Assembly (NCBI GenBank): GCA_001800315.1
Contig: MGVE01000007.1
Location: forward strand, 62,001-126,000
Source: Elusimicrobia bacterium RIFOXYA2_FULL_47_53
GTDB lineage: Bacteria > Elusimicrobiota > Endomicrobiia > Endomicrobiales > XYA2-FULL-47-53
Length of the DNA: 64,000 nucleotides
Direction of reading: 5' to 3'
Shown piece after piece: positions 27,304 to 36,439 of the stretch (the first letter of the stretch is position 1; the number at the start of each line of letters is the position of its first letter). The notes under the pieces are model-generated. The model was not told where the DNA came from. It worked only from the letters and a program-made list of their open reading frames with translations, and made no database searches. A program made the position numbers and the translations under genes.

Positions 27304-28326
27304 CTATTTTTTATCCTTCAGAGAATCGGCAAAATCCCGCAGTTTAACGCTGTATTCGCTGACAACCGCGGATTTTGAAAGAGCCCCGGCTTTAGCGGCG
27401 TTCTCCGCGGCGCTCTCAGGCCGGCCGGACTTTAATAAGCACAGGGCCGACAAAAAATACGCCACGGGCTCTTCGGAAGAATGCTCCCGCGCTATTTGAG
27501 CTATTTTCTCGGCCTTAAGCAGGTCTCCCGACTCAAGGTATACCAAAGACAGATACAGGTAGGCATCCACGGAGTCTTTTGACTTCTCTATAGCGGACGA
27601 AAGCACCGCCTCAGCTTCCTTGAACCTGCCGAGCATAAAATAATTTCTCGCGAGGTCTATCATGCTTTGATAGTCATAGCCCAGAGCGAGCGCGTATTTA
27701 AGCATAGCTGCCGAAAGTTCATAATCACCCATATTCAGCGCGCATTTTGAAATGGCCGAGTAGGCTTCTCTTTGAGGTTTAATGGTCAGCGCCTTTCTAT
27801 AATAATCCATGGCCGCGTCGCTCAAACCTACGGAGACGCACAGGTTTCCCATGCCGATAACGGCCTCTATGGACCTGGGATTGTTCTTTAAAACATCCAG
27901 ATACACCTCTTTCGCTTTTTCATAGAGCTCGCTCTGCATGTAAGCCGAAGCCAGCTTAAGCTTTACTGAGGTTTTTTTCGGGTAAATCCTGGATGCATTC
28001 AGGTAGGACTTTATTGAATCCGCGTAATCCCGCTTCTCCAGGCTGATATCACCGGCTCGCTCCCACGCTGTAAACGAATTTTTTTTGGGAAGCTGTCCGC
28101 CTGCCGCGGCCCTGTAGTTTTTCAGGGCATCGTCAAATCTTTCGGAGGCAAAATAATAATCCGCTAACTTCAGATAAAGCGAAGATCTTGTTTTTTCGCT
28201 TGAGGCAAGGCTGATTTTGCCAAGAAGCGCCTGCTCGTCCTCTGCCGTAATTTCAGCGCGCGGCATAGCCGGAGCCAGCGTAATAAAACAAATAAGAAGC
28301 ATGAGATATTTTGACAATTTAGCCAT
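27304..28326 (-). CDS. Exported tetratricopeptide-repeat protein
   Basis: The protein is about 340 residues, with a signal peptide (AKLSKYLMLLICFITLAPA) and then roughly eight TPR units. Examples are KLADYYFASERFDDALKNYR, AWERAGDISLEKRDYADSI, ASAYMQSELYEKAKEVYLDV and GNLCVSVGLSDAAMDYYRKA. It is predicted periplasmic and probably a protein-interaction scaffold. I chose the ATG at 28326, which begins the signal peptide; an in-frame TTG ten codons earlier overlaps the patatin gene. It is the last gene of the rsmD-arg-TolC-patatin operon. Co-occurrence with the patatin suggests a shared envelope function, which is inference. Confidence 0.85.
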   Translation of the reverse strand: MAKLSKYLMLLICFITLAPAMPRAEITAEDEQALLGKISLASSEKTRSSLYLKLADYYFASERFDDALKNYRAAAGGQLPKKNSFTAWERAGDISLEKRDYADSIKSYLNASRIYPKKTSVKLKLASAYMQSELYEKAKEVYLDVLKNNPRSIEAVIGMGNLCVSVGLSDAAMDYYRKALTIKPQREAYSAISKCALNMGDYELSAAMLKYALALGYDYQSMIDLARNYFMLGRFKEAEAVLSSAIEKSKDSVDAYLYLSLVYLESGDLLKAEKIAQIAREHSSEEPVAYFLSALCLLKSGRPESAAENAAKAGALSKSAVVSEYSVKLRDFADSLKDKK

Positions 28327-28348
28327 AATATTTTGCCGGATCAGCCCG

Positions 28349-29305
28349 CTATTCAAAAAGATACTGAGCCGAGGTCCTGTTTATCAGCAGCTGCTTTAGC
28401 TTAGGCATAGCCAGATGAGCCGCGGTAATGCCGGCATCAATGCATTCGGCTGATTTACCCAGGTCAACGGTTGAAATTTGGCTCACCGACGGCGCTATAA
28501 TAAAATCCGCCGATTTAAGTTTTTCAGAATCAAACAGCCTGCCCTGTATGTAAATGGCCTGAGTTAAAACCATATACACATTGGATATATTGTTTTTTGA
28601 GAAATCAGCCGAGACCGGCACCGCTATAATAATATCGGCGCCCAAAAGTTTGGCTACATCGGTCGGGATATTGTCAAACAATCCCCCGTCAACCAGGTAA
28701 CGATGCCTGTATTCCACCGGCACAAAAATGCCCGGCATTGTGGCGCTTGCCCTGGCCGCGAGAGCGACATCCCCCTCTCTGAAAATAATCCTCTCTCCGG
28801 TCACAAGGTCAGTCGCGAGGCAGGCAAACTGTATATCCAGCTCGTCAAAACGCTTACTGCCGATATTTTCCCTCAGATACTTCTCCATCTTCTCGGTGGA
28901 AAGCAGGCTTTCGGCCACCATAAGCTTTATCACGCCGGTAGCCGTAAGGTCGGCGACATCGTTCCAGCCGATATTCTGACCCATTTTCTCAATTTTTTCT
29001 ATCGGTACTCCGGCCGAGTAGAGGCTGCCGACTATCGCGCCTACGCTTGTGCCCACTATGATATCAATCGGAACATTGTTTTCCTTGAGGACCTTTAAAA
29101 CACCTATGTGGGCCAGCCCCCTGGCTCCGCCTCCGCCCAAAACAAGGGCTATCTTAGGCCTTTTGGAGAGCGGAAGCCTGGCGGTTTTCTGCCAGAGATA
29201 ATCCGTAAGGAATTTTTCTCCGTCCAGAGAAAAGGAATTCATGGGCAATATAAGGATAAGGAGGCATAACAGGAGGAAGCTGAGGAGTCCCGCGGGCTTT
29301 TTCAT
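28349..29305 (-). CDS. Patatin-like phospholipase (RssA type), exported
   Basis: The protein is about 318 residues, with an N-terminal signal or anchor (KKPAGLLSFLLLCLLILIL). The patatin core has the oxyanion loop LVLGGGGARGLAHIGVL, the nucleophile elbow GTSVG and the catalytic Asp in DGGLFDNIP. All elements of the Ser-Asp dyad are present, so it should be an active lipid acyl hydrolase at the envelope. I prefer the ATG at 29305, which has GGGA upstream and begins the signal sequence, over a GTG eight codons earlier that overlaps the tolC-like stop. Neighbours are a TolC-family channel and a TPR protein. Confidence 0.9.
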   Translation of the reverse strand: MKKPAGLLSFLLLCLLILILPMNSFSLDGEKFLTDYLWQKTARLPLSKRPKIALVLGGGGARGLAHIGVLKVLKENNVPIDIIVGTSVGAIVGSLYSAGVPIEKIEKMGQNIGWNDVADLTATGVIKLMVAESLLSTEKMEKYLRENIGSKRFDELDIQFACLATDLVTGERIIFREGDVALAARASATMPGIFVPVEYRHRYLVDGGLFDNIPTDVAKLLGADIIIAVPVSADFSKNNISNVYMVLTQAIYIQGRLFDSEKLKSADFIIAPSVSQISTVDLGKSAECIDAGITAAHLAMPKLKQLLINRTSAQYLFE

Positions 29306-29325
29306 TAATTTTTCCCGTAAAGCTG

Positions 29326-30555
29326 TCACTGCGTTTTGTTCTGCCCGGCGTCAATGAGGTGTTTTCCGACAGCCCATTCAAGCATGGCCTTGCTTGTTAC
29401 AGCCTGCTGCGCGGTTTCTATCCACTGAATTTTATTTTCAAGCTTTTTCACAGGATCGGAAACAGAAGGAAGTTTTTCAACCGCGGAAAGCCGTTCTTTC
29501 CAGAAAACAAAATCAAGATAAGCCTGCTTAACCTCAAGACTTATCTGGTTTTCTATTTTTGAACGCCTTACCTTGCCCTCGCGGACGGCAAACCTTCTCT
29601 GCTTAATTCTGGACCAGGAGGCCCAGCCGTCAAATATCGGAACATTCAAATTTACCGTGGCGCTCCAGTTTGTCTTGGGAAGCGGAAACTGGTTCCCGAT
29701 CCACTCATAATTGGCTCCCATTGTTATCGTGGGATAGCGTTCCGCCATTGAAAGGTTAACCCTCAGAGAGTCTATGGCCTCCTGAAACTGAGTCTGGCGC
29801 AGCTCCGGCCTGTATTCAAGCGCCCAGGCGAGACATTTATTATATTCGTATTCTTCCGAAGGCGCCAGAATTTCGCCCCTAAGGTCAAATTCGGTGTTTA
29901 ATTCGGCTCCTATGCTGTTTAAGAAAACGAGCTTGGCCTTTTCATAGTCGTGCTTTAAAACCTGGAGCTTCAAAACAAGTTCACCCTCAGCGTCAAGCCA
30001 GTACTGCCTGTTGGCTGATTTGTTTGACCGTTCGCGAACCTCTCTTAGAGCCGTCTCACAGGCGGCCTTTCTGTCCCTTAAGGCTATGAGCGAATAAAAA
30101 GAAACTGTAATATCCTTTATCGCCTTTATCCTGGCTATATCCGACTGGCTTTTTGCCTGCGAAAGATTCGTTTCGGCAAGGCGCAGGTTATTGGTATAAC
30201 GGCCCGCCGCGTAAAGGTACTGCCACAGCGTGAACCTGGTGGAATAATACTGCCCGTTTCCTCCCGGTATGTATATGTTGTCAAACGACTGCGACAGCAC
30301 CATGGGAGAATCGCTCTGAGACTCGGAGGCGCTGAGGTTAAAATCAATCTTAGGATAGCGCAGTGAAAGCGCCTCGTTAACCCTCTGCTGAGCTATCGCC
30401 ATCTGCTCCTTTATAACAAGAAGTTCCTGGCTGTTGCTTATGCCGGAATCAATGCTTTCGGGGAGCGTCAGTTCCCTGACAGCTTCCTGAGCTCCGGCAA
30501 ATGAAACGGCTGATACGGCCAGAAGCAGGGCCGCGCTGATTATTTTTGAAAGCAT
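29326..30555 (-). CDS. TolC-family outer-membrane efflux protein
   Basis: This 409-residue protein has a signal peptide (about 1-22, ending FAGA) and the coiled helical barrel typical of outer-membrane efflux proteins. Visible family features are LTLPESIDSGISNSQELLVI near the mature N terminus, a central internal repeat (LAWALEYRPELRQTQFQEAI) and SATVNLNVPIFDGWASWSRI. It should form a trimeric export duct. No membrane-fusion protein or inner-membrane pump lies nearby, so its partner is encoded elsewhere or differs from the usual. Its start overlaps argH by 16 bases, with AAGGA upstream, tying it to the arginine operon. Confidence 0.9.
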   Translation of the reverse strand: MLSKIISAALLLAVSAVSFAGAQEAVRELTLPESIDSGISNSQELLVIKEQMAIAQQRVNEALSLRYPKIDFNLSASESQSDSPMVLSQSFDNIYIPGGNGQYYSTRFTLWQYLYAAGRYTNNLRLAETNLSQAKSQSDIARIKAIKDITVSFYSLIALRDRKAACETALREVRERSNKSANRQYWLDAEGELVLKLQVLKHDYEKAKLVFLNSIGAELNTEFDLRGEILAPSEEYEYNKCLAWALEYRPELRQTQFQEAIDSLRVNLSMAERYPTITMGANYEWIGNQFPLPKTNWSATVNLNVPIFDGWASWSRIKQRRFAVREGKVRRSKIENQISLEVKQAYLDFVFWKERLSAVEKLPSVSDPVKKLENKIQWIETAQQAVTSKAMLEWAVGKHLIDAGQNKTQ

Positions 30556-31874
30556 AGTTTTTTTAGTTTCCTTATCTGCAGTTTTACCGAAGGCAGCGCC
30601 GTTCCGCCGTAGGAAGTCTTTGTTCTTACGATGCTCTCGGGCAGCACCAGCTTCAAGACTTCCGAAGAAAAAACAGGCGAGAACCGCTTAAGCTCGGCAG
30701 CGTTTAAATCCTCAAACACCTTGCCGCTGCTGACACAATAGCTTACCAGATTCTTCACTACCCCGTGAGCCTCCCTGAACGGAATGCCCTTCCTGGCCAG
30801 GTAATCCGCGAGCTCCGTGGCGCCCATGTAGCCGTTTTGCGCCGCGGAGAGCATTCTGCCGGGGTTAATTTTCAGCGAAGCCAGCATGGCCGCGGTTACC
30901 TCAAGGCAGGATGATAGCGTGTCAACCGTGTCAAATACCGGCGGCTTGTCTTCCTGTAAATCCCTGTTGTAGGTGAGCGGAAGGCCTTTTAAAATGCTTA
31001 AAAGCGCTGTCTGATTGCCGTAGACCCTTCCCGACTTGCCTCTTATAATCTCGGCTACATCCGGGTTTCTTTTCTGAGGCATAATAGAAGACCCCGAAGT
31101 GAACTCGTCGGCGAGCCTGACAAACCCGAACTCGGCGCTTGACCATACGATAAGTTCCTCGGAAAGCCTGGAAAGGTGCATCATCGCAATTGAAGCGCAG
31201 GAGAGAAACTCTGCCGCGAAATCCCTGTCGCTTACCGAGTCCATGGAGTTTTCACTGACCGAAGCAAAGCCGAGCAGTTTGGCCGTGAAATTTCTGTCTA
31301 TTTTAAAAGAGGTGCCGGCAAGAGCCGCGCTGCCGAGGGGCAGAACATTAACCCTGTCGTAGCAGTCGGAAAATCTTTCTTTATCTCTCTGGAACATCCA
31401 GGCGTAGGCAAGCAGGTGGTGCGAAAAAAGCACGGGTTGGGCCGGCTGAAGGTGCGTGTAGCCGGGCATAACCGCTCCGATATTTTTCTCGGCCGCGGAA
31501 ACCAGCTCCTGCTGAAGGGCGTTTAAAAGATCGGCGAGCCTGATTATCTCGTCTCTAAGATAAAGCCTTAAATCAAGAGCCACCTGGTCGTTCCTGCTTC
31601 TGGCGGTGTGCATCTTTCCGCCGACGGGGCCTATTCTTCTTATAAGCTCTTTTTCAACCGCGTAATGAATGTCTTCCTGAGCGGGCGGCAGTTTGCCCTT
31701 TTCGGCGTCCTTAATTATGGACTCAAGGCCTTTTATTATTTTTTTCTCATCCGAAGAGGATATAATCCCGCATTTTTTAAGCATTCTCACATGGGCGATA
31801 GAGCCAACGGCGTCGTACCAGGCAAGCCTTTTGTCAAAAGCATACGACGCGATAAAATCCTGAAATTTTGGCAT
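30540..31874 (-). CDS. argH: Argininosuccinate lyase, short N terminus
   Basis: ArgH cleaves argininosuccinate to arginine and fumarate. The 444-residue fumarase-superfamily protein carries HTARSRNDQVALDLRLYLRD near residue 85, MPGYTHLQPAQPVLFSHHLL with the catalytic His, and the mobile signature loop GSSIMPQKRNPDVAEIIRGK near residue 263. The usual N-terminal LWGGRF segment is absent: the protein begins [21 protein letters not shown], and a stop lies in frame seven codons upstream. AGGAG before the ATG supports this start. The start codon shares a base with the argG stop (TAATG), so the two are translationally coupled. Confidence 0.94.
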   Translation of the reverse strand: MPKFQDFIASYAFDKRLAWYDAVGSIAHVRMLKKCGIISSSDEKKIIKGLESIIKDAEKGKLPPAQEDIHYAVEKELIRRIGPVGGKMHTARSRNDQVALDLRLYLRDEIIRLADLLNALQQELVSAAEKNIGAVMPGYTHLQPAQPVLFSHHLLAYAWMFQRDKERFSDCYDRVNVLPLGSAALAGTSFKIDRNFTAKLLGFASVSENSMDSVSDRDFAAEFLSCASIAMMHLSRLSEELIVWSSAEFGFVRLADEFTSGSSIMPQKRNPDVAEIIRGKSGRVYGNQTALLSILKGLPLTYNRDLQEDKPPVFDTVDTLSSCLEVTAAMLASLKINPGRMLSAAQNGYMGATELADYLARKGIPFREAHGVVKNLVSYCVSSGKVFEDLNAAELKRFSPVFSSEVLKLVLPESIVRTKTSYGGTALPSVKLQIRKLKKLCFQK

Positions 31875-33088
31875 TATTTGCTCCTGTTTTTACCGTTAAT
31901 TATAGCTTTAACCTTCAGCGGAAGGCCGAAAAGGTTGATAAAGCCTTCGGCATCCTTCTGATTGTATATGTCTTCCTCGCCGAAGGTGGCGAGTTTTTCC
32001 CAGTACAGGGAGTGTTTTGATTTTCTGGAAGAAACAATGATGTTTCCTTTGTACAGTTTAAGTTTTACGGCGCCGCTACAGGTTTTCATGGATTCGTTGA
32101 CAAAAGCGTCCAGAGACTCTCTAAGCGGAGTAAACCAAAGCCCGTAGTAAGCCAGCTCGGCGTACTTGACCGAGACAAGTTCTTTATAGTGTTTGGTGTC
32201 TCTATCAAGGGTCAGCATCTCAAGCTCCCTGAGCGCGAAATCCAAAACCGTGCCGGCGGGCGTTTCATAAACTCCCCTGGACTTCATGCCTACAAGCCTG
32301 TTTTCAACGAGGTCAACCCTGCCCACGCCGTTTCTTCCCGCGATTTTATTTAATTTCTCAAAAAGCTCCAGTGGGCCGGTTTTTTTGCCGTTCAGCGCGA
32401 CCGGTATTCCTTTGACAAATTCAATTTCCACATACTCGGGCCTGTTGGGAGCCTTCTGAGGAGAGACTGTCATCTGAAACATGCTTTCATCGTATTCGTT
32501 TTCCAGGTCTTCCAGCACTCCTCCCTCGTAGGAAATATGCAGAAGGTTGGCGTCGGAGGAGTACGGCTTCTCTTTGGATACGGGTATGGGAATATTATGT
32601 TTCAGGGCGTAGTCTATCTCGTCCTCGCGGGACTTAAACTCCCACTCTCTCCACGGCGCGATAATTTTAACATCCGGCATAAGGGCCTTAAATGTCAGCT
32701 CAAACCTGACCTGGTCATTGCCCTTTCCCGTGGCTCCGTGGCACACGGCATCGGCCTTTTCCTTTTTGGCTATTTCAATAATTTTTTCGGCGATAAGCGG
32801 CCTCGCCAGGGAAGTCCCGAGCAGATACTTCTCTTCGTAAACCGCTCCGGCTTTAAGAGCCGGGAATATATAATCCGTGACAAATTCTTTTTTTGCGTCA
32901 ATTATATAAACCTTGTCAGCTCCGGTGGAAAGCGCTTTTTTTCTAAGGGGCTTTAGCTCTCTGCCCTGGCCTACATCAATGGCGCAGGCAATAACCCTGC
33001 ACCTGTATTTCTCTTTAAGCCACCTCAAGATGATTGAAGTGTCAAGGCCTCCCGAATAGGCTACTACAACTGTTTTGATATTTTCCAT
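31874..33088 (-). CDS. argG: Argininosuccinate synthase
   Basis: ArgG joins citrulline and aspartate using ATP. The 404-residue protein begins [20 protein letters not shown], the PP-loop nucleotide site, followed by [33 protein letters not shown], and the citrulline/aspartate-binding [22 protein letters not shown]. The length is normal. It overlaps argD by 25 bases, with GGAGG upstream of the ATG, and runs directly into argH. Together with argB and argD this covers four arginine steps; argA/argJ, argC and argF are not in the window. Confidence 0.97.
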   Translation of the reverse strand: MENIKTVVVAYSGGLDTSIILRWLKEKYRCRVIACAIDVGQGRELKPLRKKALSTGADKVYIIDAKKEFVTDYIFPALKAGAVYEEKYLLGTSLARPLIAEKIIEIAKKEKADAVCHGATGKGNDQVRFELTFKALMPDVKIIAPWREWEFKSREDEIDYALKHNIPIPVSKEKPYSSDANLLHISYEGGVLEDLENEYDESMFQMTVSPQKAPNRPEYVEIEFVKGIPVALNGKKTGPLELFEKLNKIAGRNGVGRVDLVENRLVGMKSRGVYETPAGTVLDFALRELEMLTLDRDTKHYKELVSVKYAELAYYGLWFTPLRESLDAFVNESMKTCSGAVKLKLYKGNIIVSSRKSKHSLYWEKLATFGEEDIYNQKDAEGFINLFGLPLKVKAIINGKNRSK

Positions 33089-34254
33089 TTTATGGCATCC
33101 TCCAGTATTTTTACCGCTGTTTTAATATCCTGTTTGTTTATTATCAAAGGCGGAAGGAACCGCAAAACCGTGTCCTGGGTGCAGTTGATTATAAGTCCTT
33201 TGTCCTGGCAGTACTGGACTATATCTCTTCCCGGCTGATTTATCTGCATTCCGATCATAAGCCCAAGTCCCCGGACCTGGGTGATAAGCTCAGGATACTC
33301 GCCTTTAAGCCTGACAAGCTTCTCAACTAAATATTTGCCGTTAGCAGTCACGCTTTTAAGGAGCGCCGGAGTCAGCTGCGAAAGGACCTCTTTGGCGGCA
33401 GCGCAGCCTACCGGGTTTCCGCCGAATGTTGAGCCGTGGTCGCCATAGGAAAAGGCCGACGCGACATGAGGAACGGCCACGGTAGCGCCCAGCGGAAGGC
33501 CGCCGGCGATACTTTTACCGAGACTCATAATATCGGGGGTTACGCCGTAATGCTCAAAGGCGTAAAGCCTGCCCGTCCTGCCGAGGCCCGTCTGCACCTC
33601 GTCAAAAATAAGCAGCAGATTATTCTTTTTGCATAATTTTCTAAGGCCTGTTATGAATTTTTTATCCGAGGGCACCACGCCACCTTCTCCAAGCACCGGC
33701 TCAAGCATAATAGCGGCTGTTTTTTTGTTTACTAACTTTAAAACAGACTCTATATTGTTGTAATCAGCGTATTTAAACCCGGGCAGCAGCGGTTCAAAAC
33801 CCGCGTGCATCTTAGGCTGGCCCGTGGCGGTAAGCGTCGCCATAGTCCTGCCGTGGAATGAATTATTAAAGACTATTATCTCGTATTTCCCGCCGTGCAG
33901 GCTGCCCCATTTTCTTGCGAGTTTTATCGCGCACTCGTTGGCCTCGGCGCCTGAGTTTGAAATAAAGACTTTGCCGTCAAAGGACGACTCAATAAGCGCG
34001 GCGGCAAATTCGGCCATGGGCTTCGTGTAATAATGGTTTGAAGCGTGAATTATCTTTGAGGCCTGCGCCGTTATAGCTTTTACCACCCTCGGGTTGCAGT
34101 GGCCCAGGTTGCAGACGCTTATGCCAGAGAAAAAATCCAGGTATCTTTTCCCTGAAGTATCCCAGAGGTATTTGCCTGCGCCTCTTGTAACCTGCAGGTC
34201 AAACCTTTTATATGTCTGAAGCATGTATTTATTTTCCAAAGCCTTTATAGTCAT
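33064..34254 (-). CDS. argD: Acetylornithine aminotransferase
   Basis: This class III PLP aminotransferase of 396 residues transfers an amino group to N-acetylglutamate semialdehyde. It shows [40 protein letters not shown], the [17 protein letters not shown] block, [20 protein letters not shown] and the Schiff-base lysine in [14 protein letters not shown] near residue 241. Context between argB and argG supports ArgD over ornithine or succinylornithine aminotransferases. It starts one base after the argB stop without a separate strong ribosome-binding site, so it is probably translationally coupled. Confidence 0.94.
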   Translation of the reverse strand: MTIKALENKYMLQTYKRFDLQVTRGAGKYLWDTSGKRYLDFFSGISVCNLGHCNPRVVKAITAQASKIIHASNHYYTKPMAEFAAALIESSFDGKVFISNSGAEANECAIKLARKWGSLHGGKYEIIVFNNSFHGRTMATLTATGQPKMHAGFEPLLPGFKYADYNNIESVLKLVNKKTAAIMLEPVLGEGGVVPSDKKFITGLRKLCKKNNLLLIFDEVQTGLGRTGRLYAFEHYGVTPDIMSLGKSIAGGLPLGATVAVPHVASAFSYGDHGSTFGGNPVGCAAAKEVLSQLTPALLKSVTANGKYLVEKLVRLKGEYPELITQVRGLGLMIGMQINQPGRDIVQYCQDKGLIINCTQDTVLRFLPPLIINKQDIKTAVKILEDAIKWKISKQL

Positions 34255-34255
34255 A

Positions 34256-35008
34256 TTATTTTTTTATAACGCTCCCTTCCATTTTCGCCAATCCTTTAGA
34301 ACCGTCAATAATCCAGACTTCCCTGATTCCCGAAAGAACCGCCCGTTTGCAGGCGTTTATTTTCGGGATCATGCCGCCGGTAACAACCTCCGACTTTATC
34401 AGCTCATCAATATCGCCTATTTTTATTTCCCGTATTGTCCTGCCTTGGGCGTCAAGCACTCCAGGAACATCAGTCAAAAGTATCAGCCGGCGCGCTTTAA
34501 GTTTTATGGCGAGCGCCATCGCCATTGAATCGGCGTTAACATTCAAACTCCTGCCAAGCCTGTCAAAACCAATTGAGGAGACAACCGGCAGAAACTTTGA
34601 GCGCAGCAGCGCGCCTATCAGCCCGGTGTCTATTTTTACCGGCTCGCCCACGAAACCGAGCACTGGTATTCTTTTGCAGAGGCATGTTTCGCCGTCCTTG
34701 CCCGATATTCCCACGGCTTTAACGCCTCTTTTATTCATCTCGGAAACCATGGACTTGTTTACCTTGCCGCTAAGCACCATCTCAACAAGCTCAAGCACGG
34801 GCGCGTCGGTATACCTCAGGCCGCCGACGAATTTTGAAATCAGGCCCAGCTTTTCTATCCAGGTATTGATCTCCGGACCGCCGCCGTGCACGAGCACGGC
34901 CTTTTCCCTGCGGCACAGCGCCGCGAACCCGGTAAAGAATTTTTTTCTCGCGCTCTCGTTTTTACTTATGCTTCCGCCGAATTTAATTACTGTCGGAGCC
35001 GCTGACAT
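34256..35008 (-). CDS. argB: Acetylglutamate kinase
   Basis: This amino-acid-kinase-fold enzyme of 250 residues phosphorylates N-acetylglutamate. It has VIKFGGSISKNE at the N terminus, VLVHGGGPEINTWIEKLG near residue 40, NVNADSMAMALAIKLKA and LILLTDVPGVLD, then EVVTGGMIPKINACKRAV. It is slightly shorter than the typical 260-300 residues. The N-terminal extension that forms arginine-sensitive hexamers in some homologues is absent, so feedback inhibition by that mechanism is unlikely. AGGAAAGGAAAA precedes the ATG. It is the first arginine gene in this operon. Confidence 0.95.
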   Translation of the reverse strand: MSAAPTVIKFGGSISKNESARKKFFTGFAALCRREKAVLVHGGGPEINTWIEKLGLISKFVGGLRYTDAPVLELVEMVLSGKVNKSMVSEMNKRGVKAVGISGKDGETCLCKRIPVLGFVGEPVKIDTGLIGALLRSKFLPVVSSIGFDRLGRSLNVNADSMAMALAIKLKARRLILLTDVPGVLDAQGRTIREIKIGDIDELIKSEVVTGGMIPKINACKRAVLSGIREVWIIDGSKGLAKMEGSVIKK

Positions 35009-35029
35009 GATATTTTCCTTTCCTTATTC

Positions 35030-35797
35030 TCACCCCTGCCTCTTGCGCGGGTTACCGTACTCGCACATCTGTTTAAAATCACACTTTGGGCAGTTGGCGG
35101 TATTTGGCGTAAATTCAGATTTTAGTATTTTCTGCGCGGTTTCATTTACCAGGACAACCGCCTTATTAATATCCGCGTCGGTTCTTTTCGTGCTTACCTT
35201 CTTGTCATGCGCCATAAAATAAAAACTTAAGGTGCCCGGCTCAATTTTTAGCGCTTTTTTGCACGCCAGGGCGTAAAGGCTTATCTGCAGATCGGCATCA
35301 ACCCTCGCATTGCTCCACAATTCCGCGTGAGTTTTATAATCAATAACCTCATAGCTGCCGTCTTTTAGCCGGTCTATTCTGTCAATAATTCCCCGGAGCC
35401 TTATGGCGCCAATGGGAAAATTAAATTCCTTCTCAAGAAAAAGCACTTCCGAATCGTTATCCTTGTTCGCGGCCCAGTAGTTTTCCAGCATCCGCTGGCC
35501 TTTTTCAAAATAGTCCTGCACCTGCTGGGGCGAGACGAAGCCTTCGTTTACCCAGCACTTGTCATAACTTTCCATAAGGTCGTCAAAACTTCTGCCGGCG
35601 TTAAGGTAATAGTTTTCAAGCGCCTTATGAATGCTCAAGCCCAGGGAGGTCGCGGGGTTTGGAGGAACATGCATGTGATCAAGGTAAATAAACTTGTACT
35701 TCCAGGGGCAGAAACGGTAAGCGTTTAACCTGGAATAACTCATCTCCATCGCCGGCTTAAAAAAACTCGGAAAAAGCCTTCTCAGGATATTAAGCAT
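35030..35797 (-). CDS. PD-(D/E)XK nuclease, RecB/Cas4-like with Fe-S cysteines
   Basis: This 255-residue protein shows SYSRLNAYRFCPWKYKFIYL (first cysteine), GLSIHKALENYY, the nuclease core LRGIIDRIDRL then YEVIDYKT with the catalytic Asp and Lys, a QISLYALACKK helix, and the terminal cysteine cluster CPKCDFKQMC. The four cysteines match the 4Fe-4S staple of Cas4/AddB-type nucleases. There is no helicase domain. No CRISPR array or cas gene is present, so a general repair or recombination role (PDDEXK_1 family) is more likely. It overlaps rsmD by eight bases and precedes argB. Confidence 0.88.
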   Translation of the reverse strand: MLNILRRLFPSFFKPAMEMSYSRLNAYRFCPWKYKFIYLDHMHVPPNPATSLGLSIHKALENYYLNAGRSFDDLMESYDKCWVNEGFVSPQQVQDYFEKGQRMLENYWAANKDNDSEVLFLEKEFNFPIGAIRLRGIIDRIDRLKDGSYEVIDYKTHAELWSNARVDADLQISLYALACKKALKIEPGTLSFYFMAHDKKVSTKRTDADINKAVVLVNETAQKILKSEFTPNTANCPKCDFKQMCEYGNPRKRQG

Positions 35798-36356
35798 TTT
35801 TATAAAAGTCCAAAATAGTATCTCCGTATTTTTCCTGCCTGAATCTTATTAATCCGGGCGGGATGTTAACCGGCTCTTTGTCATGATGCTGGCTGACTAT
35901 CCAGCCGTCCTTGGCCAGCAGTTTGGCGCGGACGATAAGGGCAAGCACCGGGGTTGTCAAAGACAGCGGTTTCTTTTCGCTGTCTTTGTACGGCGGGCCC
36001 ATAAAAATCAGGTCAAACGGCTCGCTCAGCCACTCCAGGCCTTTTGTGATATCGGCAAGATTGACTTTCGCCCTGTCAAGCCAGCCGAGATTTTTCAGAT
36101 TATCCGTTATAAGGGCCGTGTTTCTGCGGGAAGAATCCACAAAAACCGACTTGCCCGCTCCCCGTGAAAGAGCCTCTATGCCGACCGCGCCGGTACCCGC
36201 GAACAGGTCAAGAAAACGCGAATCCGCGAGCTTAATTTTAAGAATATCAAACAATGATTTTTTTATTCTCGCAAGAATAGGCCTGACGGAAGGATCATCG
36301 TAGGTTTTGAGATATCTCCCTCTGCCCTCTCCGGAAATAATCCGCAAATCGCTCAT
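35790..36356 (-). CDS. rsmD: 16S rRNA G966 N2-methyltransferase family protein
   Basis: This 188-residue Rossmann methyltransferase matches RsmD/YhhF in length and order: RIISGEGRGRYLKT, VRPILARIKKSLFDIL, the SAM motif FLDLFAGTGAVGIEALSRGA near residue 48, then FVDSS. The catalytic motif IV reads FMGPPY where the family normally has (D/N)PPY. The Gly is supported by the codon GGC, so either the family tolerates it here or activity is altered. It is the first gene of the arginine operon, behind a good promoter; AGGAAAT lies at longer than usual spacing from the ATG. Confidence 0.88.
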   Translation of the reverse strand: MSDLRIISGEGRGRYLKTYDDPSVRPILARIKKSLFDILKIKLADSRFLDLFAGTGAVGIEALSRGAGKSVFVDSSRRNTALITDNLKNLGWLDRAKVNLADITKGLEWLSEPFDLIFMGPPYKDSEKKPLSLTTPVLALIVRAKLLAKDGWIVSQHHDKEPVNIPPGLIRFRQEKYGDTILDFYKNA

Positions 36357-36392
36357 AAATAATTGTATTTCCTGTTGTAAAGCCGCTGGAAT

Positions 36393-36421
36393 ATTCTACT
36401 CTTTTTAAGCCATATAGTCAA
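36393..36421 (-). promoter_or_regulatory. Sigma70-type promoter of the rsmD-arg operon
   Basis: On the minus strand, TTGACT (36416-36421) and TAGAAT (36393-36398) are 17 bases apart. The leader before the rsmD ATG at 36356 is about 30 bases. Confidence 0.75.
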
Positions 36422-36439
36422 ACAAAATTCATTCATTTT

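Noticed and set aside
34347-35222. 291-codon plus-strand frame opposite argB and the nuclease gene
   Set aside because: It is the antisense shadow of two well-supported genes and has no recognisable domain or ribosome-binding site.
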